Positions 51,522 to 59,534 of a DNA stretch of 64,000 nt are shown in pieces. Source of the DNA: Flavobacterium cheniae. GTDB taxonomy: Bacteria > Bacteroidota > Bacteroidia > Flavobacteriales > Flavobacteriaceae. Under the pieces are notes generated by a model. The model was not told where the DNA came from. It made no database searches and saw only the letters and a list, made by a program, of their open reading frames with translations. The position numbers and the translations under genes were made by a program. The stretch's first letter is position 1. Each line of letters begins with the position of its first letter. The DNA lies in NCBI RefSeq assembly GCF_004363695.1, contig NZ_SNZC01000002.1:434001-498000 (forward strand), in the 5' to 3' direction.

Positions 51522-52208
51522 ATGAACCCAAAAATAATCGCTTTCGACGCAGACGACACTTTATGGCACAACGAACCTTATTTCGATGAGGCGCAAGAAC
51601 GCTTTTGTGTTTTGTTTCAAGATTATGCTTCGAGTCAGGAAATTTTGGGATTGATATTGAATCATCAAGTGAAAAATTTGCCTTTGTATGGTTTCGGAAT
51701 TAAAGCGTTTACATTGTCAATGATTGAAACTGCTTTGCAATTGACCAATCATAAAATTTCGGGAAAAGGAATTGAGCAAATTTTAGCTATTGGGAAAGAT
51801 TTACTGCAAAAACCAGTCGAATTATTACCCAATGTTACCGAAGTTTTAGAACAACTAAAAGGAAGTCATAAATTAATTGTCGCAACAAAAGGCGATCTAA
51901 AAGACCAACACCGTAAATTGCACGATTCTGGAATTGGCGCTTACTTTCATCATATTGAAGTCATGAGCGACAAAGCAGAATTAGATTATGAAAAAATGTT
52001 AGGTCGTTTAGATTGTAAAGCTGAAGATTTTCTAATGATTGGAAATTCATTAAAATCAGACGTTTTACCTGTTTTAAACATTGGCGGACATGCGATTCAC
52101 ATTCCGTATCACACCACTTGGGAATACGAAAAAATTGATTTTGAAATTGAGCACGAAAATTTCAAATCGTTTACCAATATTACTGAGATTTTACCCTTAT
52201 TGAAATGA
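51522..52208 (+). CDS. HAD family hydrolase
   Basis: A 228-residue cytoplasmic hydrolase with the HAD nucleophile motif 'IIAFDADDTLWHNE' (Asp9, Asp11), motif II 'LIVATKGDL', motif III Lys in 'DKAELDYEKML', and motif IV 'FLMIGNSLKSDVLPVLNIG'. Usually a phosphatase; the substrate is not known. It starts 9 bases after metG and overlaps the CAT-like gene by 4 bases, so the three are co-translated. Confidence 0.9.
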   Translation: MNPKIIAFDADDTLWHNEPYFDEAQERFCVLFQDYASSQEILGLILNHQVKNLPLYGFGIKAFTLSMIETALQLTNHKISGKGIEQILAIGKDLLQKPVELLPNVTEVLEQLKGSHKLIVATKGDLKDQHRKLHDSGIGAYFHHIEVMSDKAELDYEKMLGRLDCKAEDFLMIGNSLKSDVLPVLNIGGHAIHIPYHTTWEYEKIDFEIEHENFKSFTNITEILPLLK

Positions 52209-52828
52209 AGCAAAAAATAGACCTATCCACTTGGAACCGAAAAGAACACTTTGAATTTTTCTGCACTTTCGAAGAGCCGTTTTTTGGGATTACCACACCA
52301 ATAGATATGACTATTGCTTATGAAAAGGCAAAAGCCATGCAAATTCCGTTTTTTGTTTACTATTTACACAAAACCATTGCTGCCGTAAACCAAGTAGAAA
52401 ATTTCAGATACCGAATTGAAGAAAATGAAGTGGTGCTTTATGACGAAATTGACGCTTCTTCGACAATCATGCGCGAAGACAAAACGTTTGGTTTTTCGTT
52501 TATGAAATTTCATCCCGATATTCACGAATTTACTAAAAACGTTCAAACTGAAATCGAAAGAATTCAAATTACACCAGGCCTTTTTACCAGAGAATTTCCT
52601 GAAAATATTATTCATTTTTCTGCTGTTCCTTGGATTAATTTTACAGGATTAACGCATTCTAGAAGTTATACGTTACCAGATAGTTGTCCAAAAGTTTCTT
52701 TTGGAAAGTTAATGACTGAAAACAGTAAAAAAACAATGGCAATGACGGTTTTAGCACATCATGGTTTGGCTGATGGCTACCACATGGGATTATTTGTAGA
52801 TGCTTTACAAGCGGAATTAAATAAATAA
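52205..52828 (+). CDS. Chloramphenicol acetyltransferase-like protein
   Basis: A 207-residue protein of the type A chloramphenicol acetyltransferase fold. The catalytic HHxxxDG motif appears as 'LAHHGLADGYHMG' (His-His-Gly-Leu-Ala-Asp-Gly), and 'AVPWINFTGLTH' lines the substrate pocket, where true CATs have a similar stretch. Such chromosomal homologues are common in Flavobacteriaceae and need not give chloramphenicol resistance. No mobile DNA is nearby. It overlaps the HAD gene by 4 bases. Confidence 0.85.
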   Translation: MKQKIDLSTWNRKEHFEFFCTFEEPFFGITTPIDMTIAYEKAKAMQIPFFVYYLHKTIAAVNQVENFRYRIEENEVVLYDEIDASSTIMREDKTFGFSFMKFHPDIHEFTKNVQTEIERIQITPGLFTREFPENIIHFSAVPWINFTGLTHSRSYTLPDSCPKVSFGKLMTENSKKTMAMTVLAHHGLADGYHMGLFVDALQAELNK

Positions 52829-52852
52829 ACCACCGACAAAAGTCGATGGTTT
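52827..52852 (-). terminator. Weak hairpin between convergent genes
   Basis: An 11-bp stem (52827-52837 with 52842-52852) with a single mismatch on the plus strand, read as a G-U pair on the minus strand, over an AAAA loop. No good U-tract. It sits between the CAT-like gene and the convergent HRDC gene. Confidence 0.4.
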
Positions 52853-52857
52853 ATCAA

Positions 52858-53295
52858 TCAAACAGCATTCAAAATTGCTAAAATATCTTCTCCGAATCGT
52901 TCCGATTTTTGTTTTCCGAAACCTTTGATTTGTTGTAATTCATCTAAGTTGCTTGGCTTATACATCGCTAAATCGATTAATTCTGAATTGTGACAAATCA
53001 TGTATTTTTTCAGTTTCAAAGCTTCTGATTTTTCGTTTCTCCATTGAGTCAAATAACCATAAACTTGTTTGTCTTTCGGATTCAAATCTTCGTAAGATTT
53101 TCGTTCTAATCGTTCTGGTTTTTCTTGTTCTTCTGATTCATAATGAACGATAACTGACCAATGTGCTTCTTCACTTTCAACAAACTGTGTACTAGATTTT
53201 TTAAACGTAACCGAATTTAAAAAAGCATTCAATTGTTGTTGATCGTACTCCAAAAATGCGTTATCCAATCGGATTGAAAATACTTTAACTTGCAT
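52858..53295 (-). CDS. HRDC domain protein
   Basis: A 145-residue protein whose C-terminal half is an HRDC helical domain ('RNEKSEALKLKKYMICHN', 'NLDELQQIKGFGKQKSERFG'), the nucleic-acid-binding module of RecQ helicases and RNase D. The N-terminal half (about 1-70) is a small alpha/beta domain that I do not recognise. Stand-alone HRDC proteins of this size are common in Flavobacteriaceae. It lies 7 bases downstream of an ssb gene, so single-strand DNA binding and HRDC are co-expressed. Confidence 0.85.
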   Translation of the reverse strand: MQVKVFSIRLDNAFLEYDQQQLNAFLNSVTFKKSSTQFVESEEAHWSVIVHYESEEQEKPERLERKSYEDLNPKDKQVYGYLTQWRNEKSEALKLKKYMICHNSELIDLAMYKPSNLDELQQIKGFGKQKSERFGEDILAILNAV

Positions 53296-53302
53296 AACAT
53301 AC

Positions 53303-53626
53303 TTATTTACCGATTAATAAAATTTCGTTTGCAACAACTTCGGTAACAAAACGTTTATTTCCGTCTTTGTCGTCGTAACTTCTGTGTGTTAATTTGCCTT
53401 CAATGGCGATTTCTTTGCCTTTAGTTACAAATCGTTCGATAATGTCAGCTGTTTTTCCCCAAGCGGTTACACGGTGCCATTGCGTTTGTTCTACTTTGTC
53501 ACCGTTGTCTTTGTAATACACTTCGTTTGTAGCGATGCTGATGTTTGCTAATTTTTTTCCTCCTTCTAGGTTTTTGATTTCTGGTTCTTGACCAACGTGT
53601 CCGATTAATTGTACTGAGTTTTTCAT
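53303..53626 (-). CDS. ssb: Single-stranded DNA-binding protein, copy 1
   Basis: A 107-residue protein that is essentially one OB fold: 'SVQLIGHVGQEPEIKNLEGG', 'ISIATNEVYYKDNGDKVEQT', 'WHRVTAWGKTADIIERFVTK', 'IEGKLTHRSYDDKDG'. The last residues are 'EILLIGK'. The flexible linker and acidic tip that recruit partner proteins in standard SSBs are absent. It is about 75% identical to the neighbouring copy. In operon with the HRDC gene. Confidence 0.92.
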   Translation of the reverse strand: MKNSVQLIGHVGQEPEIKNLEGGKKLANISIATNEVYYKDNGDKVEQTQWHRVTAWGKTADIIERFVTKGKEIAIEGKLTHRSYDDKDGNKRFVTEVVANEILLIGK

Positions 53627-53690
53627 GGCGTATAAATATTTAATGTTTGTGTAAATTGAATTTTGAAATTGAACTTGTTCTTGAACTTGA

Positions 53691-54011
53691 TTATTTGCTT
53701 AATAAAACCAATTCATTGGCAACAACTTCCGTTATATAACGTTTGTTTCCGTCTTTATCGTCGTAGCTTCTGTGGGTTAGTTTACCTTCTATGGCAACAT
53801 GACTTCCTTTGGTTAACAATTTTTCGATAATGTCAACGGTTTTTCCCCAAGCAGAAACGCGGTGCCATTCGGTTTGTTCTACTTTTTCACCTTTGGCGTT
53901 GGTGTAATTTTCATTTGTAGCGATAGTGAAGTTTGCTACTCTTCCAGATTCTAAGTTTTTGATTTCTGGTTCTTGACCTACATGTCCGATTAATTGTACT
54001 CTGTTTTTCAT
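53691..54011 (-). CDS. ssb: Single-stranded DNA-binding protein, copy 2
   Basis: A 106-residue OB-fold paralogue of the neighbouring ssb, 64 bases upstream on the same strand. It shares 'RVQLIGHVGQEPEIKNLESG', 'WHRVSAWGKTVDIIEKLLTK' and the ending 'EVVANELVLLSK', again with no acidic C-terminal tip. The upstream space repeats the sequence found at the start of copy 1, evidence of local tandem duplication. A longer, full SSB may lie elsewhere in the genome. Confidence 0.92.
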   Translation of the reverse strand: MKNRVQLIGHVGQEPEIKNLESGRVANFTIATNENYTNAKGEKVEQTEWHRVSAWGKTVDIIEKLLTKGSHVAIEGKLTHRSYDDKDGNKRYITEVVANELVLLSK

Positions 54012-54086
54012 AAGGCTTATATATTTATTTATTAAGGTTTTATGTAATTCGCATTTCGTTTAGTTTTTGCCTAAGGAAAATGCTCA

Positions 54087-54102
54087 TTTCATGGCGTATA
54101 AA
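54087..54102. repeat. Duplicated ssb start region
   Basis: The stretch beginning 'tttcatggcgtata' at 54087 repeats 53621-53636, where it spans the start codon of ssb copy 1. The sequence after both (53656-53690 and 54122-54160) also matches with 'ttgaaattgaacttg'. This marks the edge of a tandem duplication of about 466 bases. Confidence 0.55.
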
Positions 54103-54250
54103 ATTTAAATAATTAATAAAATTGATTTTTGAAATTGAACTTGCTATTGAATTTTGCTTTCGTTCATTTCGACAGTGCAAAGATGTGGCAAGAAAAAAAC
54201 GTTATTCGGTTATTAGCTATTTAATATCGGTTGTAAATATTTGTAAGCGT

Positions 54251-54280
54251 TTGTAAATGGAAATTATTTTTGTATATTCG
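54251..54280 (+). promoter_or_regulatory. Promoter of the DUF6265 gene
   Basis: TTG at 54251-54253, 19 bases, then TATATTCG at 54273-54280 (one mismatch to TAnnTTTG), giving a -33/-7 promoter 22 bases before the start at 54303. Together with the ssb genes upstream, the interval 54012-54302 holds only this promoter and the repeats. Confidence 0.5.
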
Positions 54281-54302
54281 CTTTAACTATAAGACTTTAC
54301 AG

Positions 54303-54800
54303 ATGAAAAAATCAATCTTCCAAAAAAGTATTTATTTTTTACTTTTTATTTGTTCGTTTAGCGCATATGGACAAAACACTCTGAATTATAACGATGAAAA
54401 AGGATCTCCAAAAGCAACTTTACAAGATGTAAAATGGATTGTAGGCAATTGGACAGGTGAAGCTTTAGGTGGCATTTGTCAAGAAACTTGGAGCGAGCCG
54501 ATTGGAAATTCGATGATGTTTAATTTTAAATTAGTCGTAGACGGAAAAGTTGTTTTTTATGAATTGGGACACATTATTGAAAAAGACAAAACTCTTTTAT
54601 TACAACTAAAACACTTCGATGGTGAATTGAAAGGCTGGGAAAAAGTGGAAGTTAGCGAGAATTTCCGATTGGTAAAAGTCACGCCAATGCATGTGTATTT
54701 CGATAAATTTACGTTTGAGAAAATTTCGGATAATGAGATTAATCTTTACGTAGTTTTTGAAGATAGTGGTAAAGAAATGAAGTTTAATTTTAAGAAGTAA
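54303..54800 (+). CDS. DUF6265 family exported protein
   Basis: I set the start at 54303 (MKKSIFQKSIYFLLFICSFSA, a signal peptide) since the Met at 54270 lies within the promoter. The 165-residue protein has 'LQDVKWIVGNWTGEALGGIC', 'ETWSEPIGNSMMFNFKLVVD' and 'ELGHIIEKDKTLLLQLKHFD', the pattern of DUF6265, a lipocalin-like beta-barrel fold found in Bacteroidota. It probably binds a small hydrophobic molecule; unknown in detail. It precedes the next exported protein by 2 bases. Confidence 0.8.
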   Translation: MKKSIFQKSIYFLLFICSFSAYGQNTLNYNDEKGSPKATLQDVKWIVGNWTGEALGGICQETWSEPIGNSMMFNFKLVVDGKVVFYELGHIIEKDKTLLLQLKHFDGELKGWEKVEVSENFRLVKVTPMHVYFDKFTFEKISDNEINLYVVFEDSGKEMKFNFKK

Positions 54801-54802
54801 AG

Positions 54803-55270
54803 ATGAAATACATTATCATATTATTTCTATCTAGTTGTTTTATTTATGCTCAAAATGTGGCGGAACATTTCAAAACAAGACAATTTGAAGTTGCAATTTT
54901 TCCAGAATCGAGTAATGAAATAATGCAGCAAAATAGATTTACTCCTTCAAAAGAAGAAATAATAAAAGCTGAAAATGCATTAAAATATAAACTAAAATTC
55001 TTGAACGATCCTCTGATGAATCAAACCAGTTCTCCGATTATTCACAAGAATTTAAAAAAATATAAAAGACAGTACTTTGGTTATATAAATAACAAAGGCG
55101 AAAAAATTTTATATATAAATTCACTTTGGAGTAAATCTATTAAAGAACACCATTGGCATTGGTTGAATGAAATAATTTGGATTTCAGATGGCGGAAGTTA
55201 TTATTGGAATATTGAATATAATTTAGAAACCGAAGAATTAGAAAACTTAAAGGTTAATGGATACGCTTAA
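54803..55270 (+). CDS. Exported protein of unknown function
   Basis: A 155-residue protein with a signal peptide (MKYIIILFLSSCFIYAQ). The body is soluble, and it contains 'FGYINNKGEKILYINSL' and the Trp/His-rich 'IKEHHWHWLNEIIWISDGG', followed by 'YYWNIEYNLETEELE', a stretch of aromatic strands. I do not recognise a family. It is 2 bases after the DUF6265 gene and 12 bases before the zinc-ribbon gene, so all are in one transcript. Confidence 0.6.
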   Translation: MKYIIILFLSSCFIYAQNVAEHFKTRQFEVAIFPESSNEIMQQNRFTPSKEEIIKAENALKYKLKFLNDPLMNQTSSPIIHKNLKKYKRQYFGYINNKGEKILYINSLWSKSIKEHHWHWLNEIIWISDGGSYYWNIEYNLETEELENLKVNGYA

Positions 55271-55282
55271 AAAAATACTGCT

Positions 55283-55633
55283 ATGAGTAAAACCTGTTTA
55301 GAATGTGGCGATAAAATCATTGGTCGCGAAGACAAAAAGTTTTGTTCGGATGGCTGCCGCAATGCGTACAACAACAAAATGAACAAAGATCAGAACAATC
55401 TGATGCGCAACATTAATAACAAATTGCGTAAAAATTATCGCATTTTGTGTGAACTCAACCCAGAAGAAAAAGGAAAAACCACCAAAACAAAATTACTAAG
55501 TAAAGGTTTCGATTTTGAATTTTTCACAAGCATGTTACAAACCAAAACCGGTAACACGTATTTCTTTTTGTACGACCAAGGTTATCGCGCTTTGGAAGAT
55601 GATTTTTATATGTTGGTGAAGAAAGATAGTTAA
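55283..55633 (+). CDS. Zinc-ribbon protein (DUF2116-like)
   Basis: A 116-residue cytoplasmic protein. The N-terminal ribbon has four Cys in two pairs ('CLECGDKIIGREDKKFCSDG' then 'CRNAYNN'), which should hold one zinc. The rest is basic and helical, then ends with a strand-rich 'KTGNTYFFLYDQGYRALEDD'. Function is unknown; nucleic-acid binding is a reasonable guess from the ribbon and charge. Confidence 0.8.
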   Translation: MSKTCLECGDKIIGREDKKFCSDGCRNAYNNKMNKDQNNLMRNINNKLRKNYRILCELNPEEKGKTTKTKLLSKGFDFEFFTSMLQTKTGNTYFFLYDQGYRALEDDFYMLVKKDS

Positions 55634-55641
55634 GAAGACAG

Positions 55642-56487
55642 ATGAAAGAAGAAAGAGAAAAGATTGCCATACTAGGCTGTGGTTGGCTGGGTTTACCCTT
55701 AGCGAAATCATTGCTTACAAAAGGTTACGAAGTAAAAGGTTCTACGACTTCGGAAAGTAAATTGAAAGTATTGAAAAATGCTGGAATTTCGCCTTTCCAA
55801 ATTCAATTGGAAGCACATCAAATCATTGGAACTATTGAAGATTTTCTAAAAGAAACCGATGTTTTGATTATAGATATTCCGCCAGGATTACGAAAAGCAA
55901 TTTCGCCAACGCTCGAAATGACATTCGTAAATAAAGTAAAAACATTGATTCCATTTATCGAAAAATCGTGCATTCAGAAAGTTATTTTTGTGAGTTCGAC
56001 TTCGGTTTATGGAGATAGTTTTCCAATTGTTGAAATTACGGAAGAAACAAAACCAAATCCTGACACTGAAAGCGGGAAACAATTAGTAATTACAGAAACT
56101 CTTTTACAATCGAATCCGCATTTTAAAACTACGGTAATTCGTTTTGGTGGTTTGCTTGGCGATGATCGTCATCCTATAAAATTTTTGGCAGGAAGAACCA
56201 ATGTTGAAAATCCAGATGCGCCGGTGAATATGATTCAAAGAGAAGATTGCATTGGAATTATTGAAGAGATACTGAAACAAGTTCAGCATGACAATTGGGA
56301 ATGGAATCAAACCTTCAACGCTATCGCACCTCAACATCCAACTCGTAAAGCATATTATCACAAAAAAGCTGAAATTTTGAATTTGCCATTGCCTACCTTT
56401 GCGGAAGATTCAGAATCGAAAGGTAAAATTATTTCCAGTAAAAAAGTGGAAACCATTTTAGGTTATTCGTTCCAAAAAGAAATTTAG
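55642..56487 (+). CDS. NAD(P)-binding SDR-type protein (YeeZ-like)
   Basis: A 281-residue protein with the N-terminal dinucleotide motif 'IAILGCGWLGLPLAKSLLTK' and the extended-SDR strand 'VIFVSSTSVYGDSFPIVE'; there is no clear active YxxxK. It resembles E. coli YeeZ, a sugar-epimerase-like protein of unknown substrate. Residues about 211-217 (LKQVQHD) are encoded by a dispersed palindromic repeat (56272-56293) that also occurs at 16623-16644, so part of this coding sequence derives from repeat insertion. It is 8 bases after the zinc-ribbon gene and 2 bases before the transporter gene. Confidence 0.85.
   Translation: MKEEREKIAILGCGWLGLPLAKSLLTKGYEVKGSTTSESKLKVLKNAGISPFQIQLEAHQIIGTIEDFLKETDVLIIDIPPGLRKAISPTLEMTFVNKVKTLIPFIEKSCIQKVIFVSSTSVYGDSFPIVEITEETKPNPDTESGKQLVITETLLQSNPHFKTTVIRFGGLLGDDRHPIKFLAGRTNVENPDAPVNMIQREDCIGIIEEILKQVQHDNWEWNQTFNAIAPQHPTRKAYYHKKAEILNLPLPTFAEDSESKGKIISSKKVETILGYSFQKEI
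56272..56293 (+). repeat. REP-like element within the SDR gene
   Basis: The 22 bases starting 'ctgaaacaagttcagcatg' match 16623-16644 at 21 of 22 positions. In frame they encode LKQVQHD, the peptide commonly produced when this kind of repeat inserts into genes. The flanking protein remains open. Confidence 0.75.
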
Positions 56488-56489
56488 TA

Positions 56490-57413
56490 ATGGCGTATTT
56501 TAGCGTATTTCACAATTACATCCAACAAAAGAAAAATGCGATTGGTTTACCCATTTTAGCATTAATTTGGATTAGCTTTTTCTGGGGAACCACTTGGATT
56601 GCTTCCAAAGAAGGTGTCAAACACATGCCTCCGATGCAATTGGTAGCGCTGCGTCAACTTTTTGGCGGATTGTTATATCTGCTTTATTTCTTAATCAAAA
56701 AACATCCTTGGCCAAACAAACGACAATGGCGCACTATTTTAGTTTTGAGTGTTTTGAATTTCATGTTGAGTAACGGTTTAAGTACTTGGGGTGTGAAATA
56801 CATTTCAAGTGGTTTAGGTGCGATTATTGGTTCGATATTCCCGCTTTGGATTGTCATCATCAGTTTGTTTCGCGGACAAAAAACTTCTTGGAAAGCGGTT
56901 GTAGGTTTGATTGTCGCTTTTGGTGGTATTTGCGTCATTTTTTACGATTACCTCAACGATTTTTTGGAACCTGAATTCCGATTTGGAATTTTACTTTCGG
57001 TAATTGCTACTTTTACTTGGGCGTTGTCTTCAATTTACATCAAAGAAAATAAGACGAATTTCAATCCGTATTTTAGTTTGGGATTGCAAATGTTGATTTC
57101 GAGCGTTGTGATTTCGAGCGTAATTGGATTTAATGGGACTTCGGTTCCGTTGAGTGAAATTCCAGCTATTTCTTGGTGGTCGATTGGTTATTTAGTCGTT
57201 TTTGGTTCGGTATTGACGTTTATTGCTTTTATTTATGCGTTGGAAAACTTACCAACGGAAATCAGCAGTTTATATGCTTACATAAATCCGATGGTGGCGT
57301 TGTTTTTTGGTTATTTGTTGTTTAATGAACCTTTGACTACTGCGATTGTCATTGGTGGAACAATAACGATTATCGGACTTTATTTAGTTAATCGAGCGAT
57401 TAAGAAGAAATAA
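56490..57413 (+). CDS. DMT superfamily transporter (EamA)
   Basis: A 307-residue inner-membrane protein with ten predicted membrane helices in two EamA repeats. It opens 'LALIWISFFWGTTWIASKEG' and includes 'LRQLFGGLLYLLYFLIKK' and the second-repeat 'YAYINPMVALFFGYLLFNEP', the hallmark of the family. DMT pumps export amino acids, nucleotides or drugs; the substrate is unknown. Two bases after the SDR gene, last of the string that begins at 54303. Confidence 0.9.
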   Translation: MAYFSVFHNYIQQKKNAIGLPILALIWISFFWGTTWIASKEGVKHMPPMQLVALRQLFGGLLYLLYFLIKKHPWPNKRQWRTILVLSVLNFMLSNGLSTWGVKYISSGLGAIIGSIFPLWIVIISLFRGQKTSWKAVVGLIVAFGGICVIFYDYLNDFLEPEFRFGILLSVIATFTWALSSIYIKENKTNFNPYFSLGLQMLISSVVISSVIGFNGTSVPLSEIPAISWWSIGYLVVFGSVLTFIAFIYALENLPTEISSLYAYINPMVALFFGYLLFNEPLTTAIVIGGTITIIGLYLVNRAIKKK

Positions 57414-57414
57414 A

Positions 57415-57440
57415 AAATCCCACCTAAAAAGATGGGATTT
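57415..57440. terminator. Bidirectional terminator after the DMT transporter gene
   Basis: An 11-bp stem (57415-57425 with 57430-57440) with one G-U-type pair over an AAAA loop, with A-run and T-rich flanks. It closes the rightward transporter gene and the leftward M13 gene. Confidence 0.75.
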
Positions 57441-57461
57441 GATTTTATTTTTTGAATTTGA

Positions 57462-59531
57462 TTACCAAATTTTCACGCGTTTCTCAAAAGGTAAATACAT
57501 ACCGTTGTGTGGTAAAATATTGAACGCTTTGTAGAACGCTTCCACATTTTGTAACGGCACATAAGCACGATACATTCCTGGTGAATGCGGATCCGTTTTT
57601 ACTTGGTTTTTAATCGCTTCGTCACGCATTTTACTTCTCCAAATGGTTGCCCAAGAAATAAAGAAACGTTGCTCTGGCGTAAATCCGTCGATTAAACCTG
57701 GGTTTCCGTTTGCTTTCAAATAGATTTGTAAGCCGTCGTAAGCTGCGTTAACTCCTCCTAAATCTCCGATGTTTTCACCTAAAGTGAATTTTCCATCTAC
57801 AAAAATTCCTGGTAATGGTTCTAAAGCTGAATATTGATCAGCTAAAGCACTTCCTAATGATGTGAATTGTTTTAAATCTTCATCACTCCACCAGTTTACT
57901 AAGTTTCCATCTGCATTGTATCTTGAACCTGAATCATCAAATCCGTGAGAAATTTCGTGACCAATTACAGCTCCAATTCCACCATAATTTACTGCTTCAT
58001 CCGCTTTGTAATCATAGAAAGGTGGTTGTAAAATCGCAGCTGGGAATACAATTTCATTGTTTGTTGGACTGAAATATGCATTTACCGTTTGTGGCGACAT
58101 TCCCCATTCTTCTTTATCAACAGGTTTTCCTAATTTAGCGATATTCTGTTTATGGCTCCATTTTGCGTACATTCTTGAATTATCAAAATACGTTCCGCCT
58201 TGTTCTGGAGATTTCATTTCCAAAGCTGAATAATCTTTCCATTTATCAGGATATCCGATTTTCACTCGGAATTTATTCAATTTGATTTTCGCATTTTCCT
58301 TAGTTGCTTTTGTCATCCAAGGCAAATTGTTGATACGGTTATCAAAAGCCAACATTACATTTGCAATCATTGCTTGCGCTTTTGCTTTTGCTTCTGGCGG
58401 GAATTTTTTAGCTACGTATAATTTTCCTAAAGCTTCACCTAATCTACCATTAACTGTTGCTAAAGCTCTTTCTTCAGCTGGACGTTGTTTTACCGCACCA
58501 GTTAAGGTTTTTCCGTAGAAATCAAAATTAGCATTTTCGATTTCAGTTGAAAGTAATCCTGAAGAACCTCTTAAAGCTGTCCAACGCATATACGCTTTCC
58601 AATCTTCAACTTGGTTGTCTTTTAAGATAGTTTCAACTGTTTGCAAATATTTTGGTTGCGAAACTACTAACGAATCTACTTTTCCAATTCCAACGCTTTG
58701 AAAATACGTATCCCATTTTACGGTTGGTACTAATTTTTGCAAATCAGTAAAACTCATTGGATTGTAAGTTTTTCTTCTATCTCTACGCTCAACTCTATCT
58801 AAAGTTGCAGTTGACATTTTAGTTTCTAATGCTAAAATTTTCTTTGCATTTGCATTAGCTGTAGCTTCAGATTCTCCTAAATATTGTAGCATTCTGGTTA
58901 CGTGAGCAATATATTTTTCGCGCTTTTCTTTGTTGTCTGGCGCATCGGAAACGTAGTAATCTCTATCAGGTAAACCAAGACTTCCTGTTCCTACATAAAT
59001 TACGTTTTTGTTGCTGTTTTTAGCATCGGCACCAATGTAACTTCCGAAGAAACCTAATCCCATTTCTGGTTCCATTTCGGCTAATAAAGCAACTAATTGA
59101 TCTGAATTCTGAACACTATTAATTTTCGCTAAATAAGGTTTTAACGGATCAATTCCAGCTTTATTTCTGCTTACGGTATCTAAAACCGTTTTGTATAAGC
59201 TAATTGCTTTCGCTTGGTCAGAATTTGGATCGATAGTTTTGTCGTTGATAGCTTCTTTCAAGATAGCCATTACATCGTCATCGGTATTTTTACGAAGCTC
59301 GTCAAAACTTCCCCAACGTGTTCTGTCTGCTGGAATTTCGGTTTTATCTAACCAAGTTCCGTTTACATAACGATTAAAGTTATCGGCTGGATTTACGGAT
59401 TTATCCATGTAACCCACATTGATTCCTACTGACTCTTTTTTTGTTGCTACTTCTTGTGATGATTTACACGAAGAAAATGCAATAGATAAAAAAAGAAATC
59501 CTAAACTTCCTTTTAAAATGAATTTGTTCAT
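57462..59531 (-). CDS. M13 family metallopeptidase (PepO/neprilysin-like) lipoprotein
   Basis: A 689-residue lipoprotein (signal ending 'FLSIAFSSC', Cys22). The zinc site is HEISH (525-529) with the third ligand Glu586 in 'LGENIGDLGG', and the substrate-binding 'NAYFSPTNNEIVFPAAILQ' is present. The C-terminus lacks the CxxW ending of neprilysins ('KRVKIW' here). M13 enzymes cut short peptides on their amino side of hydrophobic residues. It probably faces the periplasm or outer surface. It follows the S8 peptidase gene by 3 bases, so they form one operon of secreted proteases. Confidence 0.94.
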   Translation of the reverse strand: MNKFILKGSLGFLFLSIAFSSCKSSQEVATKKESVGINVGYMDKSVNPADNFNRYVNGTWLDKTEIPADRTRWGSFDELRKNTDDDVMAILKEAINDKTIDPNSDQAKAISLYKTVLDTVSRNKAGIDPLKPYLAKINSVQNSDQLVALLAEMEPEMGLGFFGSYIGADAKNSNKNVIYVGTGSLGLPDRDYYVSDAPDNKEKREKYIAHVTRMLQYLGESEATANANAKKILALETKMSTATLDRVERRDRRKTYNPMSFTDLQKLVPTVKWDTYFQSVGIGKVDSLVVSQPKYLQTVETILKDNQVEDWKAYMRWTALRGSSGLLSTEIENANFDFYGKTLTGAVKQRPAEERALATVNGRLGEALGKLYVAKKFPPEAKAKAQAMIANVMLAFDNRINNLPWMTKATKENAKIKLNKFRVKIGYPDKWKDYSALEMKSPEQGGTYFDNSRMYAKWSHKQNIAKLGKPVDKEEWGMSPQTVNAYFSPTNNEIVFPAAILQPPFYDYKADEAVNYGGIGAVIGHEISHGFDDSGSRYNADGNLVNWWSDEDLKQFTSLGSALADQYSALEPLPGIFVDGKFTLGENIGDLGGVNAAYDGLQIYLKANGNPGLIDGFTPEQRFFISWATIWRSKMRDEAIKNQVKTDPHSPGMYRAYVPLQNVEAFYKAFNILPHNGMYLPFEKRVKIW

Positions 59532-59534
59532 AAT

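Noticed and set aside
52205..52828. Acquired chloramphenicol resistance gene
   Set aside because: No mobile element nearby, codon and base use like its neighbours, and a tight operon with metG and HAD genes; probably an old chromosomal homologue.
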